Origin: an uncultured Burkholderiales bacterium
Lineage (GTDB): Bacteria; Pseudomonadota; Gammaproteobacteria; Burkholderiales; Burkholderiaceae_E
Direction: 5' to 3'
Assembly (NCBI GenBank): GCA_902826305.1
Contig: CADEEH010000023.1
Span: forward strand, 1 to 46,949
DNA length: 46,949 bases
The notes under the pieces are model-generated. The model was not told where the DNA came from, searched no databases, and saw only the letters and a program-made list of their open reading frames with translations. The translations under genes and the position numbers were made by a program. Of this stretch, positions 7,930 through 15,226 are shown piece after piece (position 1 is the stretch's first letter; the number at the start of each line of letters is the position of its first letter).

Positions 7930-8493
7930 TTGAAACGCAGACACTGGATGTCGCTGGCCGGCGTTGCCGCGCTGGCGCCATGGACCGGGATCGCGCAGAC
8001 CGTCGACCCGAAGAACAAACTCGGCCTCGAAGTGGACTTCGTGTCGACGCCGGACGAGATCGTGCAGGCGATGCTCGATCTGGCCAAGGTCAGGCGGCGC
8101 GACGTCGTCTACGATCTCGGCTGCGGCGACGGCCGGATCGTGATCGCCGCGGCCAGGCGGTTCGGCGCGCGCGGCGTGGGCATCGATATCGACCCGGACC
8201 GGATTCGCGAGGCCAACGAGGCGGCGCGCCGCGCCGGTGTGCACAAGCGGGTGCGATTCGTCCAGGCCGATCTGTTCGAGGCCGATTTCAGCGAAGCCAC
8301 CGTGGTCGCGCTGTTCCTGAAGTGGAATTACAACCGCAAGCTGCGGCCGACGCTGTGGAAGCAGCTCAAGCCGGGAACGCCGGTGGTCTCGCACGAACAC
8401 GACTTCGGCGCGGACTGGCCCCCGTCGCGGCAGATCGCGGTCAACGGCAAGACCGTGTATCTGTACCGCGTGCCGGCCCGGCCGCGATCCTGA
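7930..8493 (+). CDS. Class I SAM-dependent methyltransferase with an export-type N terminus
   Basis: 187 residues from a TTG start at 7930, chosen because AAAGGA sits 6 nt upstream and because residues 2-24 (KRRHWMSLAGVAALAPWTGIAQT) look like a signal peptide with a twin Arg. Longer in-frame starts run into the preceding VWA gene. The catalytic domain has motif I DLGCGDGR (62-69), a GVGIDIDPDRI acidic loop (83-93) and a shortened end with TPVVSHEHDFG. The target is unknown. Export is odd for an enzyme needing cytoplasmic SAM; it may instead be anchored. The ferredoxin gene follows 14 nt later, suggesting cotranscription. Confidence 0.8.
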   Translation: MKRRHWMSLAGVAALAPWTGIAQTVDPKNKLGLEVDFVSTPDEIVQAMLDLAKVRRRDVVYDLGCGDGRIVIAAARRFGARGVGIDIDPDRIREANEAARRAGVHKRVRFVQADLFEADFSEATVVALFLKWNYNRKLRPTLWKQLKPGTPVVSHEHDFGADWPPSRQIAVNGKTVYLYRVPARPRS

Positions 8494-8507
8494 GCACGGC
8501 AGCCGCG

Positions 8508-8843
8508 ATGGATCCTCTCGATCGCGATCCATCGGACGCTGCGACCGCGAGCGCGCGCCCGGCATGCACCGGCGCGGCCGGCAAGGTCGCCCCGTACATC
8601 GACCGCAATCGCTGCGAAGGCAAGGCAGCGTGTGTGCAGGTTTGCCCGTACGGTGTGTTCGAGATCGGGACGTTGGGGCGGGACGAACGGGCGACGCTGA
8701 GCCTGCGCGGTCGACTGAAAGCCTTGGCCCATCGGCACCGGCAGGCATTCGTGGTCCGGGCCGACGAGTGTCACGCCTGCGGACTGTGCGTCGATGCCTG
8801 TCCCGAGGCGGCGATCCGGCTCGCCCCGAACACGCGCCGGTGA
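8508..8843 (+). CDS. Dicluster ferredoxin, probable 7Fe or 8Fe type
   Basis: 111 residues. The second motif is canonical: Cys88, Cys91, Cys94 and Cys98 in ECHACGLCVDACPEAAI. The first has only three Cys (Cys36, Cys42, Cys46 in RCEGKAACVQVCPYGVF); the usual second Cys position holds Lys39. By analogy with 7Fe ferredoxins the first site would hold [3Fe-4S] and the second [4Fe-4S]. A ~35-residue basic stretch separates the motifs and a ~25-residue disordered leader precedes them. It would be a soluble electron carrier. The partner is not obvious; the P450 10 kb away is a speculative candidate. The ATG at 8508 has no strong Shine-Dalgarno, so the start is tentative. Confidence 0.85.
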   Translation: MDPLDRDPSDAATASARPACTGAAGKVAPYIDRNRCEGKAACVQVCPYGVFEIGTLGRDERATLSLRGRLKALAHRHRQAFVVRADECHACGLCVDACPEAAIRLAPNTRR

Positions 8844-8858
8844 CGGGGGACGGCCAGG

Positions 8859-9260
8859 TCAGTTGGCCGTCGGCAACCCCTGGCGCTGCCGCTGCGAGGC
8901 GGGTAGATCGCGCAGGCCACCTCGCGAGGTGAGGTACACCAGCAGCATCACCGCGAAACCGATCATCACGCCCATGCCCTCGCGCGCGGTCTCCTCGACC
9001 CACCACACTTCCTTGAGCCAGAAGTTCGGCATCTGCGGAAAGTAGAACATCACACCGATCAGGCCGAGCGCGAGCGAGAGCAACAGCCAGCGTCGGGTGA
9101 CCACGGAACGCAGCGCGGCCGGACGGAACGCGGCGAGACACGCCCAGATCGCCGGCACCGCATAGATCACCATCCACATCGGCCCGTCCGGATCGTTGTA
9201 CTGGACCCCGATGAAGCCGAGCATCGCCGCAAACAACACACCATGGATCACACGCAACAT
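8859..9260 (-). CDS. TMEM220-like small integral membrane protein
   Basis: 133 residues from the ATG at 9260 (GGGGTGGG just upstream). Four hydrophobic segments are visible: LRVIHGVLFAAMLGFIGV, MVIYAVPAIWACLAAF, WLLLSLALGLIGVMFYF and GVMIGFAVMLLVYL. The YNDPDGPMWM motif after the first helix and WLKEVWWVEETAREGMGVMI before the last match the transmembrane family 220. No enzymatic activity is known for the family. It diverges from eboD with 161 nt between starts and its stop lies 15 nt from the ferredoxin stop. A link to ebo function is possible from position only. Confidence 0.8.
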   Translation of the reverse strand: MLRVIHGVLFAAMLGFIGVQYNDPDGPMWMVIYAVPAIWACLAAFRPAALRSVVTRRWLLLSLALGLIGVMFYFPQMPNFWLKEVWWVEETAREGMGVMIGFAVMLLVYLTSRGGLRDLPASQRQRQGLPTAN

Positions 9261-9274
9261 CACCCACCCCGGTT

Positions 9275-9288
9275 CGTTGGTTCCAACG
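9275..9288. promoter_or_regulatory. Perfect 14-bp palindrome between TMEM220-like gene and eboD
   Basis: CGTTGGTTCCAACG at 9275-9288 is two 6-bp arms around a central TT. It lies 15 bp from the TMEM220-like start and 134 bp from the eboD start, a position suiting an operator acting on divergent transcription. The protein that would bind is unknown. A second weaker hairpin, CCCCGGGCCTTTCGGGG, lies nearer eboD at about 9342-9358. Confidence 0.4.
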
Positions 9289-9421
9289 TCCGAAGTGTCG
9301 CACAGCCGTGCGGGTCGCGGCCGGGAATTGCCCGCTTCCTCGCCCCGGGCCTTTCGGGGACAATGGCGGCGTACGGCAGCACCCGGCGACCGAGGCCGGG
9401 GACGATCGAAGGAGACGACTC

Positions 9422-10612
9422 TTGCCGCCCCATGCTGTAACGCAGCAAACAATCACGCACTGGCAGCGCTTCTCGGTGCCCTTCGAGTTTCCGGTCGTTT
9501 TCACCCGGAATATCTTCGATCCCGACAATCCGGCGCTGCGCGACGTGATCAGCCGGCTCGAACCGGACCGCCAGCACCGGATGATCGTGTTCGTCGACGA
9601 CGGATTGAGTGCAGCCGATCCGCATCTGGCGGCGACGATCGGTCGCTACGCGATCCGTCATCAGGACGCGATGCGGCTGGTCTGCCCACCGATCGCAGTG
9701 CCTGGCGGCGAACGGATCAAGGCCGATCTGCATTTCATCGAGACGATCCAGCAGGCGCTGTTCGATCAGCGGATCGATCGCCATTCCTACGTGCTTGCGG
9801 TCGGTGGCGGCGCGGTGCTGGACGCAGTCGGGCTGGTGGCCGCGACCACCCATCGCGGCGTGCGTCACATCCGCATCCCGACCACGGTGCTCGCGCAGAA
9901 CGACTCCGGAGTCGGTGTCAAGAACGGCGTCAACCTGCACGGGGTCAAGAACTTCGTCGGTGCCTTCGCGCCGCCCTTCGCGGTGCTCAACGACCTCGAC
10001 TTCGTGCTCGCGCTGCCCGATCGCGACAAGATCGCGGGCATGGCCGAGGCGGTCAAGGTCGCGCTGATTCGTGACGGCGGATTCTTCCGCTGGCTCGAGC
10101 AGCATTCGGACGATCTCGCGACCTTCCAGCCCGACGCGATGGCCGAGATGATCCGTCGCTGCGCCGCGCTCCACATGCGGCAGATCGCCCACGGCGGCGA
10201 TCCGTTCGAGACCGGCAGCGCACGGCCACTCGACTATGGCCACTGGTCTGCGCACAAGCTGGAGAGCCTGACCCGGCACCATCTGCGCCATGGCGAAGCG
10301 GTCGCGATCGGCCTGGCGCTGGACGCGCGTTATTCGGTCCTGGCCGGCCTGCTGCCCGCCGGCGAAGAGGAGCGGGTCTGCGCCCTGCTCGATTACCTCG
10401 GCTTCGACCTCTGGCATCCGGCGCTTCAGACTCCGGCCGCCGACGGTACGCCCCAGGTGCTCGACGGCCTGCGCGAATTCCAGGAGCACCTCGGCGGTGA
10501 ACTGACGGTGACGCTGCTCGCCGACATCGGCACCGGCGTCGAGGTGCACCGTATCGATCATTCGCTGATGCACCAGGCGATGGACTGGCTGAAGCAGCGC
10601 GCGGGTCGCTGA
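9422..10612 (+). CDS. eboD: EboD: 3-dehydroquinate synthase-like protein of the ebo cluster
   Basis: 396 residues from a TTG at 9422 preceded by AAGGAGA; no in-frame ATG fits. It belongs to the sugar-phosphate cyclase superfamily: the NAD-binding GGGAVLD (128-134), IPTTVLAQNDSGVGVKNGVN (152-171) and the three metal ligands Glu209 (GMAEAVK), His274 (DYGHWSAHKLE) and His290 (RHGEAVAIG) are all present. The catalytic centre therefore looks intact, but the sequence differs from housekeeping AroB (for example DYGHWSAHKLE replaces NLGHTFGHA), as expected for the EboD branch. The true substrate is not established. The stop overlaps the eboE start by 1 nt. Confidence 0.9.
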   Translation: MPPHAVTQQTITHWQRFSVPFEFPVVFTRNIFDPDNPALRDVISRLEPDRQHRMIVFVDDGLSAADPHLAATIGRYAIRHQDAMRLVCPPIAVPGGERIKADLHFIETIQQALFDQRIDRHSYVLAVGGGAVLDAVGLVAATTHRGVRHIRIPTTVLAQNDSGVGVKNGVNLHGVKNFVGAFAPPFAVLNDLDFVLALPDRDKIAGMAEAVKVALIRDGGFFRWLEQHSDDLATFQPDAMAEMIRRCAALHMRQIAHGGDPFETGSARPLDYGHWSAHKLESLTRHHLRHGEAVAIGLALDARYSVLAGLLPAGEEERVCALLDYLGFDLWHPALQTPAADGTPQVLDGLREFQEHLGGELTVTLLADIGTGVEVHRIDHSLMHQAMDWLKQRAGR

Positions 10613-11829
10613 TGCAACTGCGCGGCGGGCCGTCCGCCGGCCACCTGACCTACTGCACCAACATCCACGCCGGCGAATCGCTGGGCGAGGTGATCGAGGG
10701 ACTCGCCAGTCACCTGCCGGCGATCCGTGCCGAGGTTGCCGGCGACCGGCCCTTCGGCGTCGGCCTTCGACTCGGGCACGCCGCCGCCGAGGCACTCGAC
10801 GATCCGGCCGCGCGCGAAATGCTGGCGGGAGTGCTGCGCGACGGCAACCACTACGTGTTCACGATCAACGGCTTTCCGTACGGGCGTTTCCACGGTGGCC
10901 AGGTCAAGGAAGGCGCGTATCGTCCGGACTGGTCCGATCCGGCTCGTGCCCGTTACACGGCGCAGCTGGCCGGCATCCTCGCCTGGCTGCTTCCCGAAGG
11001 GCTCGCCGGCAGCATCAGCACGGTGCCCGGCACTTTCAAGCCGTGGGCCGCGGACCGGACCGAAGCGATCGCGGCCGCGCTCGTCGCACAGGTGGCCGGA
11101 CTGGCCAGGATCGAGGCCGAGTTCGGGCGCCGGATCACGCTGGCGCTCGAACCCGAGCCGCACTGCATGCTCGAGACGATCGACGAGACCGTCCGGTTCT
11201 TCCGTGATCATCTGTACGGCCGCGCGGCGATATCGGCGCTTGCCGCGCAGGCGGGACTGTCGGCCGCCGCCGCCGAACGGGCCCTGCACCGGCACATCGG
11301 TGTGTGTTACGACGTCTGCCATGCCGCTGTGGAATTCGAGGATCCGCGCGCCAGCATCGCCGCGCTGCGCGCGGCCGGCATTGCGATTGCCAAGGTGCAG
11401 CTCAGTTCGGCACTGCGGATCGCCGCGATGGACGAGGCCGCGCTCGGCCACCTGCGCCGGTTCGACGAGCCGACCTACCTGCACCAGACGGTGGTCCGCG
11501 ATCAGACCGGCCTGCGACGCTTCGTCGACCTGTCACCGGCGCTGGCGGCAGCACCGCGGATGATGGGCGCCGAATGGCGGGTGCATTTCCACGTGCCGGT
11601 GTTCCTCGAGCGCATGGCGCACTTCGACACCACGCAGGGGTTCCTGCGCGAGGTGCTGGACCTGCATCGCGCCGAACCGGTCAGCGAGCATCTCGAGGTG
11701 GAGACCTACACCTGGGACGTGTTGCCGCAGCGTTATCGCGACACCGATCTCGCGCGCGCGATCGCACGCGAGTTGTGCTGGGTCCGCGACCGGCTCGAAC
11801 CGGCCGCAGCGGTCGCGGGTGCACCGTGA
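10612..11829 (+). CDS. eboE: EboE: TIM-barrel metabolite traffic protein of the ebo cluster
   Basis: 405 residues. The sequence fits a xylose-isomerase-like TIM barrel: LTYCTNIHAGESLGEV at the start, then FTINGFPYGRFHGGQVKEGAYRPDW, LALEPEPHCMLETIDET, VCYDVCHAAVEFEDP and VHFHVPVFLE, giving the Glu, Asp/His and His residues typical of metal sites in this fold. EboE is one of the core six Ebo proteins. Its ATG overlaps the eboD stop (TGATG) and its own stop overlaps the GTG of eboC, so the three are translationally coupled. Reaction unknown. Confidence 0.9.
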   Translation: MQLRGGPSAGHLTYCTNIHAGESLGEVIEGLASHLPAIRAEVAGDRPFGVGLRLGHAAAEALDDPAAREMLAGVLRDGNHYVFTINGFPYGRFHGGQVKEGAYRPDWSDPARARYTAQLAGILAWLLPEGLAGSISTVPGTFKPWAADRTEAIAAALVAQVAGLARIEAEFGRRITLALEPEPHCMLETIDETVRFFRDHLYGRAAISALAAQAGLSAAAAERALHRHIGVCYDVCHAAVEFEDPRASIAALRAAGIAIAKVQLSSALRIAAMDEAALGHLRRFDEPTYLHQTVVRDQTGLRRFVDLSPALAAAPRMMGAEWRVHFHVPVFLERMAHFDTTQGFLREVLDLHRAEPVSEHLEVETYTWDVLPQRYRDTDLARAIARELCWVRDRLEPAAAVAGAP

Positions 11830-12698
11830 AGCTGGGAACCGCACTGCGGCTCGGCCGGGTGTCGAACCTGCCGACCGTGTGGACCAACACGGTCGCTGGC
11901 GCGGTGCTCGCCGCCGGCGTGCTGCCATGGGGACCGGTCGCGGTGATGATCTGCGCCTTCTCGCTGTTCTACGTCGGCGGGATGTTCCTGAACGACGCGT
12001 TCGACGCGAAGTACGACGCGACCCACCGGCCGCAGCGACCGATCCCCGCCGGCGACGCCGGCCGCGGCGAGGTGTTCGGCGTCGGCTACGGCCTGATGGC
12101 CCTGGGGCTCGTGTTGCTTGCCTGGGTCGGCTACGGTCTGCCGCCGGGCACCGGAGCGCTGCCGGTGGCCGGCGGCCTCGCGCTGGCGGGCGCGATCACG
12201 TTCTACAACTGGCATCACAAGGACAACCCCTTCGGTCCGGTCGTCATGGGCCTGTGCCGTGTGCTGGTCTATGTCGGTGCCGGCTGGGGCCTGGCGACCG
12301 TGCTGCCGCGCGAATTGTGGATCGGCGCCGCGCTGCTGCTGTGTTACCTGATCGGCCTGACCTACGTCGCCAAGCAGGAAGATCTCGCACGCTTCGGCAA
12401 TCTGTGGCCACTCGGTTTCCTCGGCGCACCGGTCGTGTACGGGTTGCTGCTCGCGCTCGGCGATCCGCGGGTGTTGCCGCTCTGGCTGCTGTTCACCGGC
12501 TGGATCGTCGTGGCGCTGTGGCTGCTGCGACGGCGCCGGCCCGGTGACATCGGCCGCGCGGTGGTGAGCCTGATCGCCGGCATCTCGCTGCTCGACGCGA
12601 TGCTGCTGGCGGGCGCGGGTGCGCCGGGTGCGGCGATCTTCGCCGTCGCTGCGTTCATGCTGACCCTGGTGCTGCAACGCTGGATCACCGGCACCTGA
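11826..12698 (+). CDS. eboC: EboC: UbiA-family prenyltransferase of the ebo cluster
   Basis: 290 residues from a GTG at 11826 overlapping the eboE stop (GTGA). About eight hydrophobic helices are visible. The first aspartate-rich prenyl-diphosphate motif is present as NDAFDAKYDATHRPQRPIPAG (near residues 57-77), the hallmark of UbiA enzymes, preceded by SNLPTVWTNTVAGAVLA. The second motif is reduced to YVAKQEDLARFG. It should act in the inner membrane, attaching an isoprenoid to an unknown acceptor. It is last in the eboDEC unit and converges on eboF with 157 nt between stops, in which I see no clear terminator. Confidence 0.9.
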   Translation: MKLGTALRLGRVSNLPTVWTNTVAGAVLAAGVLPWGPVAVMICAFSLFYVGGMFLNDAFDAKYDATHRPQRPIPAGDAGRGEVFGVGYGLMALGLVLLAWVGYGLPPGTGALPVAGGLALAGAITFYNWHHKDNPFGPVVMGLCRVLVYVGAGWGLATVLPRELWIGAALLLCYLIGLTYVAKQEDLARFGNLWPLGFLGAPVVYGLLLALGDPRVLPLWLLFTGWIVVALWLLRRRRPGDIGRAVVSLIAGISLLDAMLLAGAGAPGAAIFAVAAFMLTLVLQRWITGT

Positions 12699-12855
12699 GC
12701 AAGGTCCCCGTTTCGAGACCATTGCACGTCCCGAATCGCGTGTTCCGGTGCTCGGCGTACGCGATCCCGACTCCGCCTGCGCTTGTACTTGCGCTCTGCG
12801 AAGCGTGGCCCGGCCTGCTGACGGAGTCCCGGCACGGTTCCGTTGTCTCGCCGTT

Positions 12856-14241
12856 TCAGTCGAACACGTGATCGAGCACCAGTTGCTTGAAGCGGGTCGC
12901 ATCGACCGGGCCCGACGGCATCCTGTCCGCGCGTGAACTGATCACCAGCGGACCGTGCATCGGGTCGTCGGTCAGCCGGCCGTGTGATCCCCTGACCAGC
13001 GAGGTTGCGTCGGCCGATATCACGTCGAGCAGCGTGCGCAGCCCGAGCTTGCGCTTGGCCAGCCGCCATCCGGTGGCCAGGGTCGGAAGACGGAGCGCCG
13101 GATCGACGAACAGCTCGACCGGGTCGTACCCCGGCTTGCGATGGATGTCGACGGTGCGCGCGAAGTCCGGTGCCTTCGCCGGCTCGAGCCAGTAGTAATA
13201 GCTGAACCAGCGGTCGGCGCGCGAGATCGCGACCAGTTCGCCGCTGCGCGGATGGGAGAGCCCGGCGGCGCGCTGGCCGTCGGCATCGAGCACCCGCTCG
13301 ACACCGTCCAGTTTCTCGAGGATCGCGCGCACCCCCCCGATACACGCGGGATCACGAACATAGACATGGGCGATCTGGTGATCGGCGAGCGCGAACGCCT
13401 GCGAGGCGCCGGCATCGAGTATCTCGCGGCCGAATTCCTCGGGCCGCACGCGGATCAGGCCCGCCTCGCGCAGCGCGCGGTTGATGTGGATCGCGTCCTT
13501 GACCGGCGTGATGCCGTACTCCGAGACGACGATCACCTGCATGCCGTCGGCCTGCGCCTGGTCGATCAGGCGGGCACAGACATCATCCAGTTCGCGCAGG
13601 TCCTGCCGGATCCGAGGATGTGCCAGGTCCGGGCCGAGCCGCTGCAGGCCGTAGTCCAGATGCGGCAGGTAGGTCAGCGTCAGCGTCGGATGCCGGGTGC
13701 GCATCACGTGCAGCGTCGCCTCCGCGATCCAGGCGGTCGACGCAATGTCGGCCATCGGCCCCCAGAACTTGAACAGCGGGAACGGACCGAGGACCCGGTC
13801 GAGTTCGTCGTGCAGATCCGGCGGCTCGGTGTAGTGGTCCGGGATCTTGCGACCGTCCGCCGGATACATCGGCCGCGGCGTCGCGCTCCAGTCGGCGGTT
13901 GAGTACATGTTGTACCACCAGAACATCTGCGCGCAGGTGAACGAACGGTCGCGGGCCTTGCCGGCATCCCAGATCCGCTCGCCGGCCACCAGCCGGTTCG
14001 ACTGTTTCCACAGCGCCACCTCCGCCAGCTCGCGGAAGAACCACCCGTTGGCGACCGCGCCGTGTTCGCTCGGCATCGTGCCGGTGAGCAGGGTCGACTG
14101 CACGGTGCAGGTGACGGCCGGCAGCACCGTCCACAGCGGCCGCATCGCGCCCTGCTCGGCGAGTCGCTTCAGGCGCGGCGTGTGTTCGCCGACGAGGGCC
14201 GGCGACAGCCCGACGGCCAGGATCACGAGGGTCGGATGCAT
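12856..14241 (-). CDS. eboF: EboF: alkaline-phosphatase-superfamily phosphodiesterase-like protein, inverted within the ebo cluster
   Basis: 461 residues from the ATG at 14241; the longer frame upstream does not look like protein. It fits the type I phosphodiesterase/nucleotide pyrophosphatase fold: LPAVTCTVQSTLLTGTMPSEHGAVANGWFF, in which Thr44 aligns with the family nucleophile, then YLPHLDYGLQRLGP and ADHQIAHVYV. Usual metal ligands appear altered: the N-terminal motif reads VILAVGLSP without the expected Asp, and the SDHG-type motif reads SEYGITPV. This may be normal for EboF. There is no signal peptide, so it appears cytoplasmic. It is the only ebo gene on the minus strand. Confidence 0.85.
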   Translation of the reverse strand: MHPTLVILAVGLSPALVGEHTPRLKRLAEQGAMRPLWTVLPAVTCTVQSTLLTGTMPSEHGAVANGWFFRELAEVALWKQSNRLVAGERIWDAGKARDRSFTCAQMFWWYNMYSTADWSATPRPMYPADGRKIPDHYTEPPDLHDELDRVLGPFPLFKFWGPMADIASTAWIAEATLHVMRTRHPTLTLTYLPHLDYGLQRLGPDLAHPRIRQDLRELDDVCARLIDQAQADGMQVIVVSEYGITPVKDAIHINRALREAGLIRVRPEEFGREILDAGASQAFALADHQIAHVYVRDPACIGGVRAILEKLDGVERVLDADGQRAAGLSHPRSGELVAISRADRWFSYYYWLEPAKAPDFARTVDIHRKPGYDPVELFVDPALRLPTLATGWRLAKRKLGLRTLLDVISADATSLVRGSHGRLTDDPMHGPLVISSRADRMPSGPVDATRFKQLVLDHVFD

Positions 14242-14248
14242 GCGGGGA

Positions 14249-14273
14249 CGAAAGTCGCTTTCGGTTCTAGAAT
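14249..14273. promoter_or_regulatory. Inverted repeat and -10-like element between eboF and eboA
   Basis: CGAAAG TCG CTTTCG (14249-14263) is a perfect inverted repeat 8 bp from the eboF start. Next to it is TTCTAGAAT, whose TAGAAT (14268-14273) is a 5/6 match to a plus-strand -10 box for eboA, but no convincing -35 is found. The palindrome may be an operator governing the divergent eboF and eboA units, or part of the eboF leader. In silico only. Confidence 0.35.
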
Positions 14274-14334
14274 GAGGCGCTGCATGCCACACGCGTGGGC
14301 GTGCAGGAAGCGGCAATGATCGCACGGAGCCCGG

Positions 14335-15198
14335 ATGAGCCAGCAGGCCCGCACACTTCTGAAGCAATGGCTGATGGAGCAGTTGTCACCGGAACAGCGC
14401 GACTGGCTGTCCGGGCAGCTCGAGTCCCTCGGCGGCAGTCCCGCCGACACCGTGCTGGCGATGGCGCTCGGCCTGGTGCCGCGGCGGCTTGGTGCCCAGG
14501 CGCTGCGACTGGACGATGACCAGCGCGCTCAGGCACGTGCGGCGTTGCCCGGCTGGACGCCGGAGCGCTGGAGCATCATCGACGCGGCCCGTATCCTGAT
14601 CGTCAGCGGGCTGCCGGCCGATGACCCTCCGTTCGCGGCTCGTCTGCAGTCGCTGTGCCAGACCGCCGATCCGGCCGAACTCGCGGCTTTCTACCGTGGC
14701 CTGTCGCTGTATCCAGCACCCCGATCACTCGAACCGCTGGTCGGCGAGGGGCTGCGCAGCAACATGCGCCAGGTGTTCGAGGCAATCGTTCACGACAATC
14801 CGTATCCGCGCACTCATCTCGACACGCACCGCTGGAACCACATGGTGCTCAAGGCGCTGTTCATCGATTGTCCGCTGGCGCCGGTGCAGGGCCTGGACGA
14901 GCGTGCGAACGAGGAACTCGCCCGGATCATGCTCGACTTCGCCCATGAACGCTGGGCCGCCGGCCGCGTCGTGCCCTGGGAGATCTGGCGTTGTGTCGGC
15001 CCGTTCGCCCGCGGTGCGGCGCTCGACGACCTGGACCGGGCACTGTCCGGCGGCACGCCGATCGAACGCCGCGCTGCGGCGCTGGCACTGGCGGCCTCGC
15101 CGGACCCGCAGGCGCGTGGCCGGCTGGCGGCCCACCCGGAACTCGCCCGAGACATCGAGGCCGGCCGTCTCGACTGGAACACGGTCGTGCCGAGCTGA
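14335..15198 (+). CDS. eboA: EboA domain protein of the ebo cluster
   Basis: 287 residues, mostly helical. Recognisable EboA segments are WSIIDAARILIVSG, LCQTADPAELAAFYRGLSLYPAP, SNMRQVFEAIVHDNPYPRTHLDTHRWNHMVLKALFIDCPLAPVQGLDERAN, and a C-terminal region with HERWAAGRVVPWEIWRCVGPF. No membrane segment or signal peptide is present. Biochemical function is unknown; the family defines the ebo metabolite-traffic module. The gene starts a new plus-strand unit diverging from eboF (93 nt between starts); eboB follows 28 nt after its stop. Confidence 0.9.
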   Translation: MSQQARTLLKQWLMEQLSPEQRDWLSGQLESLGGSPADTVLAMALGLVPRRLGAQALRLDDDQRAQARAALPGWTPERWSIIDAARILIVSGLPADDPPFAARLQSLCQTADPAELAAFYRGLSLYPAPRSLEPLVGEGLRSNMRQVFEAIVHDNPYPRTHLDTHRWNHMVLKALFIDCPLAPVQGLDERANEELARIMLDFAHERWAAGRVVPWEIWRCVGPFARGAALDDLDRALSGGTPIERRAAALALAASPDPQARGRLAAHPELARDIEAGRLDWNTVVPS

Positions 15199-15226
15199 CG
15201 ACAGGACGCCAACAGGAGACACCCCC

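Noticed and set aside
9342-9358. CCCCGGGCCTTTCGGGG as a terminator or riboswitch before eboD
   Set aside because: Only a 5-bp stem, no T-run and no conserved aptamer features; mentioned only with the palindrome.
9422-10612. Calling this gene housekeeping aroB
   Set aside because: The sequence lacks the NLGHTFGHA motif and overlaps eboE; the context is the ebo cluster, so EboD is the better call.
12699-12855. Terminator or small gene between eboC and eboF
   Set aside because: No stable hairpin with T-run and no frame with a ribosome-binding site in the 157 nt.
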